This document shows, in pieces, positions 33,366 through 42,712 of a stretch of 52,183 bases of DNA. The notes under the pieces are model-generated. The model did not search any database. It had not been told where the DNA came from and saw nothing but the letters and a program-made list of their open reading frames with translations. A program made the position numbers and the translations under genes. The stretch spans positions 1 to 52,183 of the forward strand of contig PXRU01000022.1 in assembly GCA_003020945.1 (NCBI GenBank). Reading direction: 5' to 3'. The DNA is from Halobacteriales archaeon QS_6_71_20 (GTDB lineage Archaea > Halobacteriota > Halobacteria > Halobacteriales > Haloferacaceae). Within the stretch, counting starts at the first letter, position 1. Every line of letters starts with the position of its first letter.

Positions 33366-34205
33366 TCAGACTCCGACGACCGCGCGGACCGCGAACAGCG
33401 CGTTCTCCTTGCGCTCGCGCACGCGCCGGTAGAAGTACGACGCCCACTTGTCGCCGTAGGGGGCGTACTGCCACACCTCCTCGCCGTCGGCGGCGAGGCG
33501 TCGCTGCTCGTCCTCTCGGACGCCCATGAGCATCTGGACCTCGAAGTCGGCGCCGTACTCGGCGTGGAGTTCCCGCGCGAACGAGATCAGCTTCGGGTCG
33601 TGGCTCCCGACGGCGATACCGCCGTCGCGCATCTTGAACAGGAACTCCAAGTCCTCCCGGTACGCCTCGTTCACGTCGGCCTTGTCGGTGTAGGCGATCT
33701 CCTCGGGCTCGTCGTACGCTCCCTTCACCAGCCGGATCTTCCCGGGCACGTCGGCGAGGCGGTCCAGGTCCGCCCGCGTCCGTCTGAGGTTCGCCTGTAC
33801 GCACTGGCCGACGCCGCCGTCGAACTCCCGGGCCAGCGTCTCGAAGGCGTCCAGCGTCGCGTCGGTCGTGTCCGCGTCCTCCATGTCACACCAGACGAAC
33901 ACGCCGTGTTCGTCGCCGGCCTCGACGACGCGCCGGAAGTTCTCCCGGAACACGTCGTCGCCGATGTCGATGCCGAGCTGGGAGGGCTTGACCGAGACAC
34001 GGGCGTCGAGGGTCGTGGCGCCGATGTCGCGGAGGAGGTCGACGTAGGCGTCGACGTCGGCGGCGGCGTCCGCGGCGTCGTCGTAGTGTTCGCCCAGGAG
34101 GTTGAGGATCACCTTCACGCCGTCGTCGTTCGCGGCGCGAACGTGGTCGAACGCGACGGCCGGCGTCTCCCCGGCGACGAACCGGCCGGCGATAGGCGGG
34201 ATCAT
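33366..34205 (-). CDS. Proline dehydrogenase (monofunctional, archaeal/Gram-positive type)
   Basis: 279 residues. The TIM-barrel signatures of FAD-dependent proline dehydrogenase are present: RVSVKPSQLGIDIG, VFVWCDMEDAD, KIRLVKGAYDEP and the C-terminal YRRVRERKENALF, in which the RRxxEN segment binds the substrate and flavin. It oxidises proline to pyrroline-5-carboxylate, passing electrons to the membrane. The length matches the short archaeal forms. ATG 34205 (MIPPIAGRF) is used; the frame is open further upstream but with low-complexity codons. No P5C dehydrogenase gene is adjacent. Confidence 0.88.
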   Translation of the reverse strand: MIPPIAGRFVAGETPAVAFDHVRAANDDGVKVILNLLGEHYDDAADAAADVDAYVDLLRDIGATTLDARVSVKPSQLGIDIGDDVFRENFRRVVEAGDEHGVFVWCDMEDADTTDATLDAFETLAREFDGGVGQCVQANLRRTRADLDRLADVPGKIRLVKGAYDEPEEIAYTDKADVNEAYREDLEFLFKMRDGGIAVGSHDPKLISFARELHAEYGADFEVQMLMGVREDEQRRLAADGEEVWQYAPYGDKWASYFYRRVRERKENALFAVRAVVGV

Positions 34206-34447
34206 GTGCGTGGCAACGCTTGCTGGGGACGTGTCTTGAGTGTTCGTGGATCGTAACGCGTGACGGCCATCGTAGCGCGCGACACCCGACCTGCCCGGCG
34301 TCGCCGCCGACGCGGTCGCCCCCGTCATCGCAGTCGCCGCCACCACCGTCGACGCGGTCCCCCCGAGCGGTCCGACCCGGCGGGGCGTCGGCGGCGGCGC
34401 CCCGATCCCCCCGGACTTAACACCGAACACGAAGCAGGCACAACGGA

Positions 34448-34996
34448 ATGGCCGGACTCGTCGGACTCGTCGCGGGCGCGCTGTGGGCGATACTGCCGGC
34501 GTACGTCCCGAACAACGCCGCGGTGCTGGCGGGCGGGGGCACCCCCATCGACGGCGGTCGGACGTGGGGCGACGGGCGCGTGCTCGGCGACGGGAAGACG
34601 TGGCGCGGCACCGCCGTCGGCACGGCCGTCGGCGTCGCGCTGGCGCTGGGACTGAACGCGGTCGCCGGTCCCGTCGGCGCCGTCGCTGGCGTCGACCTCC
34701 CCGCGTTCCCGCCGCCGGCGGCGCTGGGGCTCGCGCTCGGCGCGATGCTCGGCGACATCGGCGCGTCGTTCCTGAAGCGGCGCTCCGGGCGCGAGCGCGG
34801 CGCGTCGTTCCCCGGACTCGACCAACTCGACTTCGTCGTCGGCGCGCTCGTGCTCGCGCTCGTGCTCGCGCCCGCGTGGACGCTCGTGACGTTCACGCCC
34901 GGACGGCTCGCGGTCGTCCTCGTGGCGACGCCGCTGCTCCACCTCGGCACGAACGTGATCGCGTACCTGCTGGGCGTCAAGAACGAACCCTGGTAG
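34448..34996 (+). CDS. carS: CDP-archaeol synthase (CDP-2,3-bis-(O-geranylgeranyl)-sn-glycerol synthase)
   Basis: 182 residues, an integral membrane protein with about five hydrophobic segments. The sequence [21 protein letters not shown] (37-57) and [20 protein letters not shown] (103-122) are those of the CarS family, related to bacterial CdsA; these loops hold the CTP and metal. It activates unsaturated archaeol phosphate (DGGGP) with CTP for polar head-group attachment in membrane lipid synthesis. An ACTTAAC element is centred about 30 nt before ATG 34448. Adjacent pyrE is 217 nt downstream, a gene pair common in haloarchaea. Confidence 0.95.
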   Translation: MAGLVGLVAGALWAILPAYVPNNAAVLAGGGTPIDGGRTWGDGRVLGDGKTWRGTAVGTAVGVALALGLNAVAGPVGAVAGVDLPAFPPPAALGLALGAMLGDIGASFLKRRSGRERGASFPGLDQLDFVVGALVLALVLAPAWTLVTFTPGRLAVVLVATPLLHLGTNVIAYLLGVKNEPW

Positions 34997-35213
34997 CCCC
35001 GGCGGCGTCGCGACCGCCCGCTCGGGGTCCCGTCCCCTCCTGTGACCCCGTCCCGGTCGAACGACGCGTGAGAGTTCGGTCGACGCCGCTTTGCTTCCGA
35101 CGGTCGCCGCCTCCATCCCCACCGGCGCCGTTGAGCGGTGCGAGGCGAACTGAGCCGGCGGGCGGCCGGCCGCGGACCGATAGCCTTTCGCGGCGCGGCG
35201 TTCCCCCTCGGGT

Positions 35214-35768
35214 ATGAGCGACGCCGGCGACGACACGGGCGAGGCGGCCGCGAACGCCGAACTGATCGACGCGCTTCGGGCGGCCGACGCCGTTCTCTTC
35301 GGGGAGTTCGAGCTCTCCCACGGCGGGACGAGCGACTACTACGTCGACAAGTACCGCTTCGAGACGGACCCCGCCTGCCTGCGACTCATCGCCGACGCCT
35401 ACGCCGACCGGGTCGGCGACGCCACGCTCGCGGGCGTCGCGCTCGGCGCGGTGCCGCTGGTCGCGGCGACGGCCGTCGAGACCGGCTCCCCGTACGTCAT
35501 CGTCCGCAAGGCCGCCAAGGAGTACGGCACGGGCAACCGCATCGAGGGGGAGTTCGAGGCGGGGGAGGAGGTCGTGGTGCTCGAGGACATCGCGACCACC
35601 GGGCAGTCCGCCCTCGACGCGGTCGAGGCGCTCCGGGAGGCCGGCGCGACCGTGAACCGGGTGCTCGTCGTCGTCGACCGCGAGGAGGGCGCCCGCGACT
35701 TGTTGGCCGACCACGACGCGGAACTGGAGTCGCTGCTCACCGCCTCGCGACTGCTGGCGGACCGCTGA
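35214..35768 (+). CDS. pyrE: Orotate phosphoribosyltransferase
   Basis: 184 residues. The PRPP-binding motif [13 protein letters not shown] (about 121-133), the flexible-loop Lys/Glu region [17 protein letters not shown] (99-115) and the [20 protein letters not shown] start with the orotate-contacting residues are all present. It converts orotate and PRPP to orotidine-5'-phosphate in pyrimidine synthesis. This is the haloarchaeal PyrE2 type (also used as a selectable marker in related species). ATG 35214 has a weak GATAGCC element 30 nt upstream. The next gene, an HTH-phosphoribosyltransferase, is a relative. Confidence 0.95.
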   Translation: MSDAGDDTGEAAANAELIDALRAADAVLFGEFELSHGGTSDYYVDKYRFETDPACLRLIADAYADRVGDATLAGVALGAVPLVAATAVETGSPYVIVRKAAKEYGTGNRIEGEFEAGEEVVVLEDIATTGQSALDAVEALREAGATVNRVLVVVDREEGARDLLADHDAELESLLTASRLLADR

Positions 35769-35852
35769 GCCCCTGACGCGAGCCGGTCCGGCCCCGCCCG
35801 TGATACAGCTCTGTGTAACACTGGATGTTCGCTCCGATCGACAAGTCGAAGT

Positions 35853-35860
35853 GTTCATAG
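35853..35860 (+). promoter_or_regulatory. TATA-like box of the HTH-phosphoribosyltransferase gene
   Basis: GTTCATAG (from 35853) centred about 27 nt before ATG 35883, in an AT-richer stretch. An imperfect ACAGCTCTGT dyad sits about 35 nt further upstream (near 35805). Confidence 0.45.
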
Positions 35861-35882
35861 TTGCACGAACGAGCATAAGTGT

Positions 35883-36596
35883 ATGAACAGGGCCGAGAAG
35901 GCCGCCCTGCAGCTGCAGGCGGTCGCCGTGTTGCGGACGCTGAAGGAGACGCGTACGTACGACGAGCTCGCCGCCGTCACGGGCCTCCCCGCCGGCGACC
36001 TGAACAGGTACGTCAACGGCCACGTGCTCCCGGGGGCGCAGCGGGCCGGCGAGGTCGTCGAGGGGATCGGCCGGGAGACGCTCGCGGACGAACTGAAGGC
36101 GCGGATCGGCTTCGACGAGGAGGGGTACGTCGACAACTCAGGCGTCGTCTTCGACCAGCCGTTTCTCGACCTGGTCGCGCCCGTCGCCGCCGAGTCGTTC
36201 GACTTCGAGACGCCCGACGTGGTGCTGACGGCCGCGACCGACGGGATCACCCTCGGGGCAGCGATGGCGAGCCACTTCGACGCCCGCGTCGCGTACGCCA
36301 AGAAGTCGAAGGAAACCGCCGTCGAGGAGTTCATCGAGTCGCGCCAGCGCCTCGCGTCGGGCATCGAGCTGACGTACTACCTCCCGGCCGAGGCGATCGA
36401 GGCGGGGCAGTCGGTGCTGGTCGTCGACGACCTCATCCGGTCGGGCGAGACCCAGGAGCTCCTGCTGGACATCGCGCTTCAGGCCGAGACGGACGTCGCG
36501 GGCGTGTTCACCCTCATCGCCGTCGGCGAGGAGGGGACCCGGCGGGCCGAGGAGATCACCGACGCCCCCGTGGGTGCGCTGACGACCGTGGAGTGA
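35883..36596 (+). CDS. HTH-phosphoribosyltransferase fusion (purine PRTase or regulator)
   Basis: 237 residues. An N-terminal helix-turn-helix (about 24-48, TYDELAAVTGLPAGDLNRYV) is followed by a type I phosphoribosyltransferase domain (about 85-235) with the PRPP motif SVLVVDDLIRSGET (177-190) and a distinctive ATDGITLGAAMA (118-129). This arrangement resembles bacterial PurR and the haloarchaeal transcription factors that keep a PRTase fold as a PRPP or nucleobase sensor. It lies between pyrE and an AzgA-type purine permease, so I infer a purine-linked regulator or a salvage enzyme (adenine or guanine PRTase). Catalytic residues look intact, so activity cannot be excluded. Confidence 0.8.
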   Translation: MNRAEKAALQLQAVAVLRTLKETRTYDELAAVTGLPAGDLNRYVNGHVLPGAQRAGEVVEGIGRETLADELKARIGFDEEGYVDNSGVVFDQPFLDLVAPVAAESFDFETPDVVLTAATDGITLGAAMASHFDARVAYAKKSKETAVEEFIESRQRLASGIELTYYLPAEAIEAGQSVLVVDDLIRSGETQELLLDIALQAETDVAGVFTLIAVGEEGTRRAEEITDAPVGALTTVE

Positions 36597-36740
36597 GGCG
36601 TCCGTATCGGACGCGCCGAGACACGCCGAACCGGTTCGACGCGACCGAGCGGCCCCGGCTGCCGACCCGACGGCTCCCGCGGCCGCCCGGAACCGACAAC
36701 TTTGCTGACGGGTTCGCGGCGAGTAATACCCATGTATGTG

Positions 36741-36747
36741 TATAAAT
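36741..36747 (+). promoter_or_regulatory. TATA box of the purine permease gene
   Basis: TATAAAT, a near-consensus box, located 34-40 nt before ATG 36780. It predicts a start about 36771 and a leader of about 9 nt (or 27 nt for ATG 36798). Confidence 0.6.
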
Positions 36748-36779
36748 CGCCGTTTCGAAGCCGAACGGTTAAGTGAAGT

Positions 36780-38204
36780 ATGCACATGCGTGCCGATATG
36801 GGGCTGACAGAGCGGTTGGCGGGCTACTTCGAGTTCGAGGAGCTCGGGACCGACCTCCGGACGGAGGTCGTCGCCGGGGTGTCCACGTTCCTGACGATGA
36901 GCTACATCGTCTTCGTGAACCCGGGTATCCTCGTCGGCATCGAGGGGGAGAAGCCCGGGATCGTCGTCGACGGCGTTTCGTACGCCCAGACGCTGCAGAT
37001 GGTCGCGGTGGTGACGCTCGTCGCGGCCGCGGTGGCGACGCTGACCATGGCGCTGTACGCGAACCGGCCGTTCGGGCAGGCGCCCGGCCTCGGCCTGAAC
37101 GCCTTCTTCGCGTTCACCGTCGTCGGCGCGCTCGGCGTGCCGTGGGAGACGGCGCTCGCGGCCGTCGTCGTCGAGGGACTGCTGTTCATCGTCCTCACCG
37201 CCGTCGGCGCCCGCGAGTACGTCATCACCGTGTTCCCGACGCCGGTGAAGCTCGCGGTCGGCACCGGGATCGGGCTGTTCCTTGCGATCATCGGACTGGA
37301 GGCGATGGGCGTCGTCGTCGCCGACCCCGCGACGCTCGTCACTCTCGGGTCGGTCGCGTCCGATCCCGTCGCGGTCGTCTCGCTCGTCGGGCTGTTCCTC
37401 ACGTTCGGGCTGTACGCCCGCGGCGTCACCGGCTCCGTCGTCGTCGGCATCCTGTTCACGACCGGGCTCGGCTACCTCGCGGCGCGGTTCGGCTTCGGGT
37501 CGGCCGACGCGCTCGTAGGCAACCTGAACGCGGGGGCGACGTACGACGTCACGCCGCTTGCGGGCGCGTTCGTCGGCGGGCTCTCGAACGTCGAGCCGTT
37601 CGCGTTCGCGCTGATCGTGTTCACCTTCTTCTTCGTCGACTTCTTCGACACCGCCGGCACGCTCGTCGGCGTCTCGCAGGTCGCGGGCTTCCTCGACGAG
37701 GAGGGCGACCTGCCCGACATCGACAGGCCGCTGATGGCCGACGCCGTCGGCACCACCGTCGGCGGGATGCTCGGCACCTCGACGGTGACGACGTACATCG
37801 AGTCGGCCGTCGGCGTCGAGGAGGGCGGCCGCTCGGGGATGACCGCTCTGGTCGTCGCGCTACTGTTCCTCGCGGCGCTTGCGGTCGTCCCGCTTGCGGC
37901 GGCGATCCCGCTGTACGCCAGCCACATCGCGCTGGTCGTCATCGGCGTCGTGATGTTGCGCAACGTCGTCGAGGTGGCGTGGGACGACCTCACCGCCGCC
38001 ATCCCCGCCGGGATGACGGTACTGATCATGCCGTTCACCTACTCGATCGCGTACGGCATCGCCGCCGGCATCGTCACCTACCCGCTGGTGAAGCTCGCCG
38101 CCGGCCGCGTCGACGAGACGCGCCCCGGCCACTGGGTGCTCGCGGGCGCGTTCGTCGTCTACTTCTTCGTCCGCACGAGCGGCGTCCTCGCGGGCGCCGT
38201 TTGA
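36780..38204 (+). CDS. NCS2 family nucleobase permease, AzgA/PbuG type
   Basis: 474 residues with about 12-14 hydrophobic segments. The diagnostic AzgA-branch motifs are present: GLGLNAFFAF (about 102-111), and FFVDFFDTAGTLVGVSQVAG (about 283-302). Such permeases take up adenine, hypoxanthine or guanine by proton symport in the cytoplasmic membrane. The start context gives ATG 36780 or the conserved-looking MGLTERLAGYFEF at 36798. It follows the HTH-phosphoribosyltransferase gene by 183 nt in the same direction but has its own TATA box. Purine salvage is the likely theme. Confidence 0.9.
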   Translation: MHMRADMGLTERLAGYFEFEELGTDLRTEVVAGVSTFLTMSYIVFVNPGILVGIEGEKPGIVVDGVSYAQTLQMVAVVTLVAAAVATLTMALYANRPFGQAPGLGLNAFFAFTVVGALGVPWETALAAVVVEGLLFIVLTAVGAREYVITVFPTPVKLAVGTGIGLFLAIIGLEAMGVVVADPATLVTLGSVASDPVAVVSLVGLFLTFGLYARGVTGSVVVGILFTTGLGYLAARFGFGSADALVGNLNAGATYDVTPLAGAFVGGLSNVEPFAFALIVFTFFFVDFFDTAGTLVGVSQVAGFLDEEGDLPDIDRPLMADAVGTTVGGMLGTSTVTTYIESAVGVEEGGRSGMTALVVALLFLAALAVVPLAAAIPLYASHIALVVIGVVMLRNVVEVAWDDLTAAIPAGMTVLIMPFTYSIAYGIAAGIVTYPLVKLAAGRVDETRPGHWVLAGAFVVYFFVRTSGVLAGAV

Positions 38205-38310
38205 GGCGGCCGCGGGCGGGCCGCGTCGACGCTCCGGCGCGGCCCGGAGCCTTCCCACGGAACTGGGACGGAACACAAGAGTTTCGACCCAGGGCCCCGC
38301 CTTCCGGAGT

Positions 38311-39723
38311 GTGACGACCTCCCTCCCCGTCTCGCGGCGGACGGCGGCGCGCGCGCTCGCCGCGCTCGTCGTCGTCGGGCTGTTCGCGCCCGCGGCGGCA
38401 CAGGCGATCGCGCCCGGCGACGCCGGAACGCCCGGTACCGTCGGGCTCGAACCGGGCGCCGTCACCGCCGAGGCCGACGACTCCACCGTCGTCGCCATCC
38501 AGGGGTTCCACTTCCAGGGCCAGGGCTCGAAGAAGAAGCCCGCGCGGCTCGTGAGCGCCGGCCCGAACGCCTCGACCGAGTGGGTGTACGACGGCTCGAA
38601 CCAGAACGCGCGCTGGTTCTACGACGTCGACCCGCTGCCGAACGGCAACCTGCTCGTCGTCGGCACCAACCCCGAGGGGACGACGGTCGCGGAGCTCGAC
38701 CCCGCCACCCGCGAGCCGGTGTGGACGGAGCAGTTCGACTTCACCGACACCCACGACGTCGACAAGCTCCCCGACGGGAACCTCCTCGTCGCCAACATGC
38801 GCGAGTGGAACGCGTCGACCGAGCGGTCCGACGACCGGATCCTCGTGTACAACCGCTCGACCGAGGAAGTCGTCTGGGAGTGGACGTTCCGCGAGCACTA
38901 CCCCAACTCCACGGACGGCGGCTTCAACGAGGACTGGACCCACGTCAACGACGTCGACCGGATCGCCGAGGGTCAGTACCTCGCCTCCCCGCGCAACTTC
39001 GATCAGGCGATCGTCGTGAACCGCTCGACGGACGAGATCGACTACCGCCTCGGCAGCGACGACGACCACGACGTGCTCAACGAGCAGCACAACCCCGACT
39101 GGCTGATGAGCGAGGACGGAACCCCGACGATGCTCGTCGCCGACTCCGAGAACGACCGCGTCGTGGAGTACGAGCGCCGCGACGGCGAGTGGGTCGAGGT
39201 GTGGTCGGTCGGCACCGACCAGTTCTCGTGGCCCCGCGACGCCGACCGCCTGCCGAACGGCAACACGCTCGTCACCGACTCGCTGAACCACCGCGTCGTC
39301 GAGGTGACGCCGCGCGGCGAGATCGTCTGGGAGTACTACGCGACCTGGGGGCCCTACGAGGCCGAGCGAGTCGGCACCGGCGACGAGTCGAACGGCCCGA
39401 CGATGGCCGACCGGGGCGTCTCCGGAGACTACCGCGTCTACGGCTCCGCCGGACTCATTGAGGGGACGGGCGACTCGATGACGTTCGCCGCCACCGTGCA
39501 GAACACCTTCGCGGGCACGCCCCTCGGCGACGCCGCCGCGGAGTTCGCGGCCACGTGGTCGCACGTGACGCCGTGGGTCCGCCCCGTCTGGATGGGGTCG
39601 TGGGCGTTCGCCGGCGCCGTCGCCGGGGCGGTCGTCCTGCTCGCGTGGGTCGTCGGGGAGACGGTCGCCGCGCGCGAGCGCATCCGCGTCCGGATCCGGA
39701 ACGCGGTGCGGAGCGCGCGCTGA
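38311..39723 (+). CDS. Membrane-anchored arylsulfotransferase-like beta-propeller protein
   Basis: 470 residues. A signal peptide (about 1-32, ARALAALVVVGLFAPAAAQA) is followed by a beta-propeller of repeated units such as DVDPLPNGNLLV, DVDKLPDGNLLVAN, DVDRIAEGQYLAS and DADRLPNGNTLVTDSLNHRV, characteristic of the arylsulfate sulfotransferase (ASST)-like family. A C-terminal transmembrane helix (about 428-448) with a basic tail anchors it. N-glycosylation sequons (NAS, NRS, NST) suggest an extracellular face. No ASST catalytic assignment can be checked by eye. GTG 38311 is the start; the gene stands alone. Confidence 0.8.
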   Translation: MTTSLPVSRRTAARALAALVVVGLFAPAAAQAIAPGDAGTPGTVGLEPGAVTAEADDSTVVAIQGFHFQGQGSKKKPARLVSAGPNASTEWVYDGSNQNARWFYDVDPLPNGNLLVVGTNPEGTTVAELDPATREPVWTEQFDFTDTHDVDKLPDGNLLVANMREWNASTERSDDRILVYNRSTEEVVWEWTFREHYPNSTDGGFNEDWTHVNDVDRIAEGQYLASPRNFDQAIVVNRSTDEIDYRLGSDDDHDVLNEQHNPDWLMSEDGTPTMLVADSENDRVVEYERRDGEWVEVWSVGTDQFSWPRDADRLPNGNTLVTDSLNHRVVEVTPRGEIVWEYYATWGPYEAERVGTGDESNGPTMADRGVSGDYRVYGSAGLIEGTGDSMTFAATVQNTFAGTPLGDAAAEFAATWSHVTPWVRPVWMGSWAFAGAVAGAVVLLAWVVGETVAARERIRVRIRNAVRSAR

Positions 39724-40033
39724 GCCGTCGCCGCGGTCCCCCGGTTCGCCCGGCTCGCCCGGTCGTCACCTGCAGGACCCGTCTCGCTACACTCGTGGTC
39801 TCCTCCGTCGACGGCGCGCGTTTCATGGGCGGCTCGGCACAGGGACCTCGCCACCGGTCTGTCGAGGCCTCCCTTCGGTCGGCCTCGCGCGCTCCGTGGG
39901 CGGCTCGCCCGCAAGCTCACCGCCGTTGTGTCGAGGCCTCCCCCCGGTCGGCCTCGCGTCGCTCCCTCGACGACGCCCGCGTTCCGCAAACGCCTTATAT
40001 CGACGTGGCGCATCTCGTAGACGACGAGTACCT
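39724..40033. repeat. Intergenic region with dispersed repeat, copy 2
   Basis: 310 nt before atpH. CATGGGCGGCTCGGCACAGG plus GACCTCGCC (39824-39852) and ACCGCCGTTGTGTCGAGG (39919-39936) match the element at 32411-32540. Within it TGTCGAGGCCTCCC..CGGTCGGCCTCGCG occurs twice (about 39860 and 39929). The two perfect hairpins of copy 1 are absent here. The promoter of the atp operon lies at the right end. Confidence 0.7.
39994..40000 (+). promoter_or_regulatory. TATA box of the atp operon
   Basis: CTTATAT centred about 36 nt before the atpH ATG (40034), predicting a start about 40024 and a leader of about 10 nt. Confidence 0.65.
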
Positions 40034-40366
40034 ATGCCGAGACCCGAAGTTCTCGAACGCGTGAAGGAGGCCGAAGCCGACGCCGAGGAGATCGTCGCCG
40101 AGGCCGAGGCCGATCGCGAGGCGCGGATCTCGGAGGCCCGGTCGGAGGCCGACGAGATCGTCGCCGAGGCCGAGGCGGAGGCCGACCGCATCGAGGAGCA
40201 GCGCCTCGAGGAAGCGCGCGAGGAGATCGAGGAGCGACGGGAGGAGACTATCGCGGCGGGCCGCCGCGAGCGTGACGAACTCGTCGACGAGGCGAGCGAC
40301 CGCGTGGACGAGGTCGTCGAGTTCGCGGTGAAACGGTTCGAGGAGGCGGTACATGCTCAGGCCTGA
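40034..40366 (+). CDS. atpH: A-type ATP synthase subunit H
   Basis: 110 residues, almost all Glu/Ala/Arg heptads forming a long coiled coil; repeated IVAEAEADREARI and IVAEAEAEADRIE units are visible. Together with subunit E it forms the peripheral stalk of the A-type (archaeal) ATP synthase, holding the stator to the catalytic head. First gene of the atpHIKECFABD cluster and overlaps atpI by 14 nt. ATG 40034. Confidence 0.92.
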   Translation: MPRPEVLERVKEAEADAEEIVAEAEADREARISEARSEADEIVAEAEAEADRIEEQRLEEAREEIEERREETIAAGRRERDELVDEASDRVDEVVEFAVKRFEEAVHAQA

Positions 40367-42512
40367 GCGGATGAGCAAGGTCTCGGTGACGGGCGCCAAG
40401 GCGTACCTGGACCCGGTGATCGAGACGGTACACGGGATGAACCTCCTGCACGTCACCGACTACGCGGGCGGCTGGGACGGCTTCGTCCAGGGCGACCCGC
40501 GGGCGGGGGCGGAGGGCGCCGCCGAGAAGCTGGTGACCGTCCGCTCGCTGCAGTCGATCCTCGGCGTCGAGGACGAGGACGCGGGACCGACCCGCGTGCT
40601 CGACGACGAGGAGCTGGCGGCGGAGCTGGCGGCGCTGCGCGAGGAGGTGAACGCGCTGGACGACCGGCGCGACGAACTGCGCTCGGAGCTGCGCTCCGTC
40701 GAGGAGCGCATCGAGGCCGCCGAGCCGTTCGCCGAGCTCGGCATCGACCTGGACCTGCTGCAGGGGTACGACGCCGTGCAGGTCGCGGTCGGCGAGGGCG
40801 ACCGCGACGCCGTCGAGCGCGCGCTCGTCGACGCGCCCGAGATCACCGAGTACGAGCTGTTCGGCGACAACGTGATCGCCGTCTTCGCGCGTCCCGACCA
40901 CGCCGACGAGGACGACGCGCTCGTCGACGCGCTGGTGAGCGCCGAGTTCGCCCAGTTCGAGGTGCCCGAGGTCGAGGGGGAGAACGTCTCCCCCGAGGGG
41001 TACGTCCGCGAACTCGAAGGGGAACGCGAGTCGATCCGGTCGGACCTCGACGGGGTCGAGGCCGAGCTGGCGTCGGTGCGCGAGGACGCGGCCGGCTTCC
41101 TGCTTGCCGCCGAGGAGACGCTCGCCATCCGGGTCCGGAAGGCAGAGGCGCCGCTGTCGTTCGCGACGACGCACAACGCGTTCGTCGCCGAGGGCTGGAT
41201 CCCGACGGACCGCTACGCCGAGTTCGCCTCGGCGGTGCAGGAGGCGGTCGGGAGCCACGTCGAGGTCGAGGAGCTGGAACGCGCCGCGTTCGGCTCCGAC
41301 GGCGAGGTGCAGGTCCGCGAGGACGTGCCGCCGGCCGTCGAGGAGTCCGGTCCCGACGAGGACGTCGAGACCGAGGCGGACGGCGAGTCCGAGCCCCGGC
41401 GGGCCGTCGCCGACGGCTCCGGCGGCTCGGTCGTCATGCGCGACGACGACCTTCTCACGTTCCCGGCGTTCTTCGGGTTCATGATCGGCGACCTCGGATA
41501 CGGGATCCTCTACGCCGCGATCGGCTACTTCCTCTACTCGAACTACGACTCGGCGGCGTTCAAGTCGATGGGGGGCGTCACCATCGCGGCCGGGATCTTC
41601 ACCGCGCTGTTCGGCGTCCTCTACGGCGAGCTCTTCGGGCTGCACGTCATCTCGACGTACTTCTGGGAGGGCGTCGTCGGCCTCCACAGCGCCCCCATCC
41701 ACAAGGGGCTCCAGCCCGCGGACATCTACTGGGCGCAGGCGTGGCTGGTCGTCTCGGCCATCGTCGCGCTGATCCACCTGAACATCGGCTACGTCTTCGG
41801 GTTCGCCGAGGAGCTGGAGTTCCACGGGGCGAAGGCGGCGCTCACTGAGAAGGGGTCGTGGCTGCTCGGCATGAACGGCCTCTGGCTGTTCGTGTTCAGC
41901 CGACTGTACGCCGGCAAGAAGCCGGCGTTCATTTTCACCGTGTTCGACGGGAGCGGCGCGGCGCCGGAGGCCGCCGGCGAGTTCGCCTCCACGGCGTTCG
42001 CGCTCGGGTTCAACGGCTTTCCGTCCGTGCTGGGCTACGTCGGGCTCGGGATGTTCCTGTTGGGTGCGGCCCTGCTCGCGGCGGGCGCGCCGGCGGAGAT
42101 CCTCGAGATCTTCGACGTGCTGGTAAACGTGCTGAGCTACACCCGTATCGCCGCGGTGCTGCTGGCGAAGGCGGGGATGGCGTTCGTCGTCAATCTCCTG
42201 TTCTTCGGTGCCTACCGGCACGACGGCGAGTTCCACTTCATGCTCGACCACGGCCCGGAGTACTACGCCGCCGAGTACGGCCGCGAGGCGGTCATGTTCG
42301 GCGGGCTGGTCCACGGCGGCGCCGCGGCGCTCGTGGGCGGGCTGATCGTGCTGGTGCTCGGCCACCTGCTCGTGCTCGCGCTGGGGGTCACCTCCGCCGG
42401 CCTGCAGGCCGTCCGCCTGGAGTACTACGAGTTCTTCTCGAAGTTCTTCGAGGGCGGCGGCACCGAGTACGAGCCGTTCGGCCGGGAGCGGACGTACACG
42501 GCCGAGGAGTAG
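40353..42512 (+). CDS. atpI: A-type ATP synthase subunit I (a subunit)
   Basis: 719 residues. The N-terminal half (about 1-340) is soluble and coiled-coil rich (MLRPERMSKVSVTG start); a Glu/Asp/Ser-rich linker follows. The C-terminal half has about seven membrane helices, with LTFPAFFGFMIGDLGYGILY opening the membrane part and NVLSYTRIAAVLLAKAGMAF holding the conserved Arg involved in ion translocation. It is the stator membrane subunit that forms the ion half-channels against the c ring. It overlaps atpH by 14 nt. Confidence 0.95.
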   Translation: MLRPERMSKVSVTGAKAYLDPVIETVHGMNLLHVTDYAGGWDGFVQGDPRAGAEGAAEKLVTVRSLQSILGVEDEDAGPTRVLDDEELAAELAALREEVNALDDRRDELRSELRSVEERIEAAEPFAELGIDLDLLQGYDAVQVAVGEGDRDAVERALVDAPEITEYELFGDNVIAVFARPDHADEDDALVDALVSAEFAQFEVPEVEGENVSPEGYVRELEGERESIRSDLDGVEAELASVREDAAGFLLAAEETLAIRVRKAEAPLSFATTHNAFVAEGWIPTDRYAEFASAVQEAVGSHVEVEELERAAFGSDGEVQVREDVPPAVEESGPDEDVETEADGESEPRRAVADGSGGSVVMRDDDLLTFPAFFGFMIGDLGYGILYAAIGYFLYSNYDSAAFKSMGGVTIAAGIFTALFGVLYGELFGLHVISTYFWEGVVGLHSAPIHKGLQPADIYWAQAWLVVSAIVALIHLNIGYVFGFAEELEFHGAKAALTEKGSWLLGMNGLWLFVFSRLYAGKKPAFIFTVFDGSGAAPEAAGEFASTAFALGFNGFPSVLGYVGLGMFLLGAALLAAGAPAEILEIFDVLVNVLSYTRIAAVLLAKAGMAFVVNLLFFGAYRHDGEFHFMLDHGPEYYAAEYGREAVMFGGLVHGGAAALVGGLIVLVLGHLLVLALGVTSAGLQAVRLEYYEFFSKFFEGGGTEYEPFGRERTYTAEE

Positions 42513-42648
42513 CCGTCCGACCCGCCGGACCGCCGCGGCGGCGGTCCGCGATCGTTCGACTCGCGACCGGAGATCGATGTGGACGGTTGACACGGTAGCG
42601 ACGCGTGACACCCCCGTATACGGCGGTTTCGTCGTTCGTTTTGAGAAG

Positions 42649-42655
42649 CTTTATG
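42649..42655 (+). promoter_or_regulatory. Possible internal promoter before atpK
   Basis: CTTTATG in the 200-nt gap between atpI and atpK, the only large gap in the first half of the cluster. It would start transcription about 30 nt before atpK (ATG 42713), which would help make the c subunit in excess. Confidence 0.4.
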
Positions 42656-42712
42656 CACGTCACAGATGCAACCACCTCTTGTCCGGAGTTAGGCATCCGC
42701 CTACCGAATACC

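Noticed and set aside
40248..42611. A 787-codon open frame opposite atpI
   Set aside because: Same reason: antisense to a certain gene, no recognisable domain.
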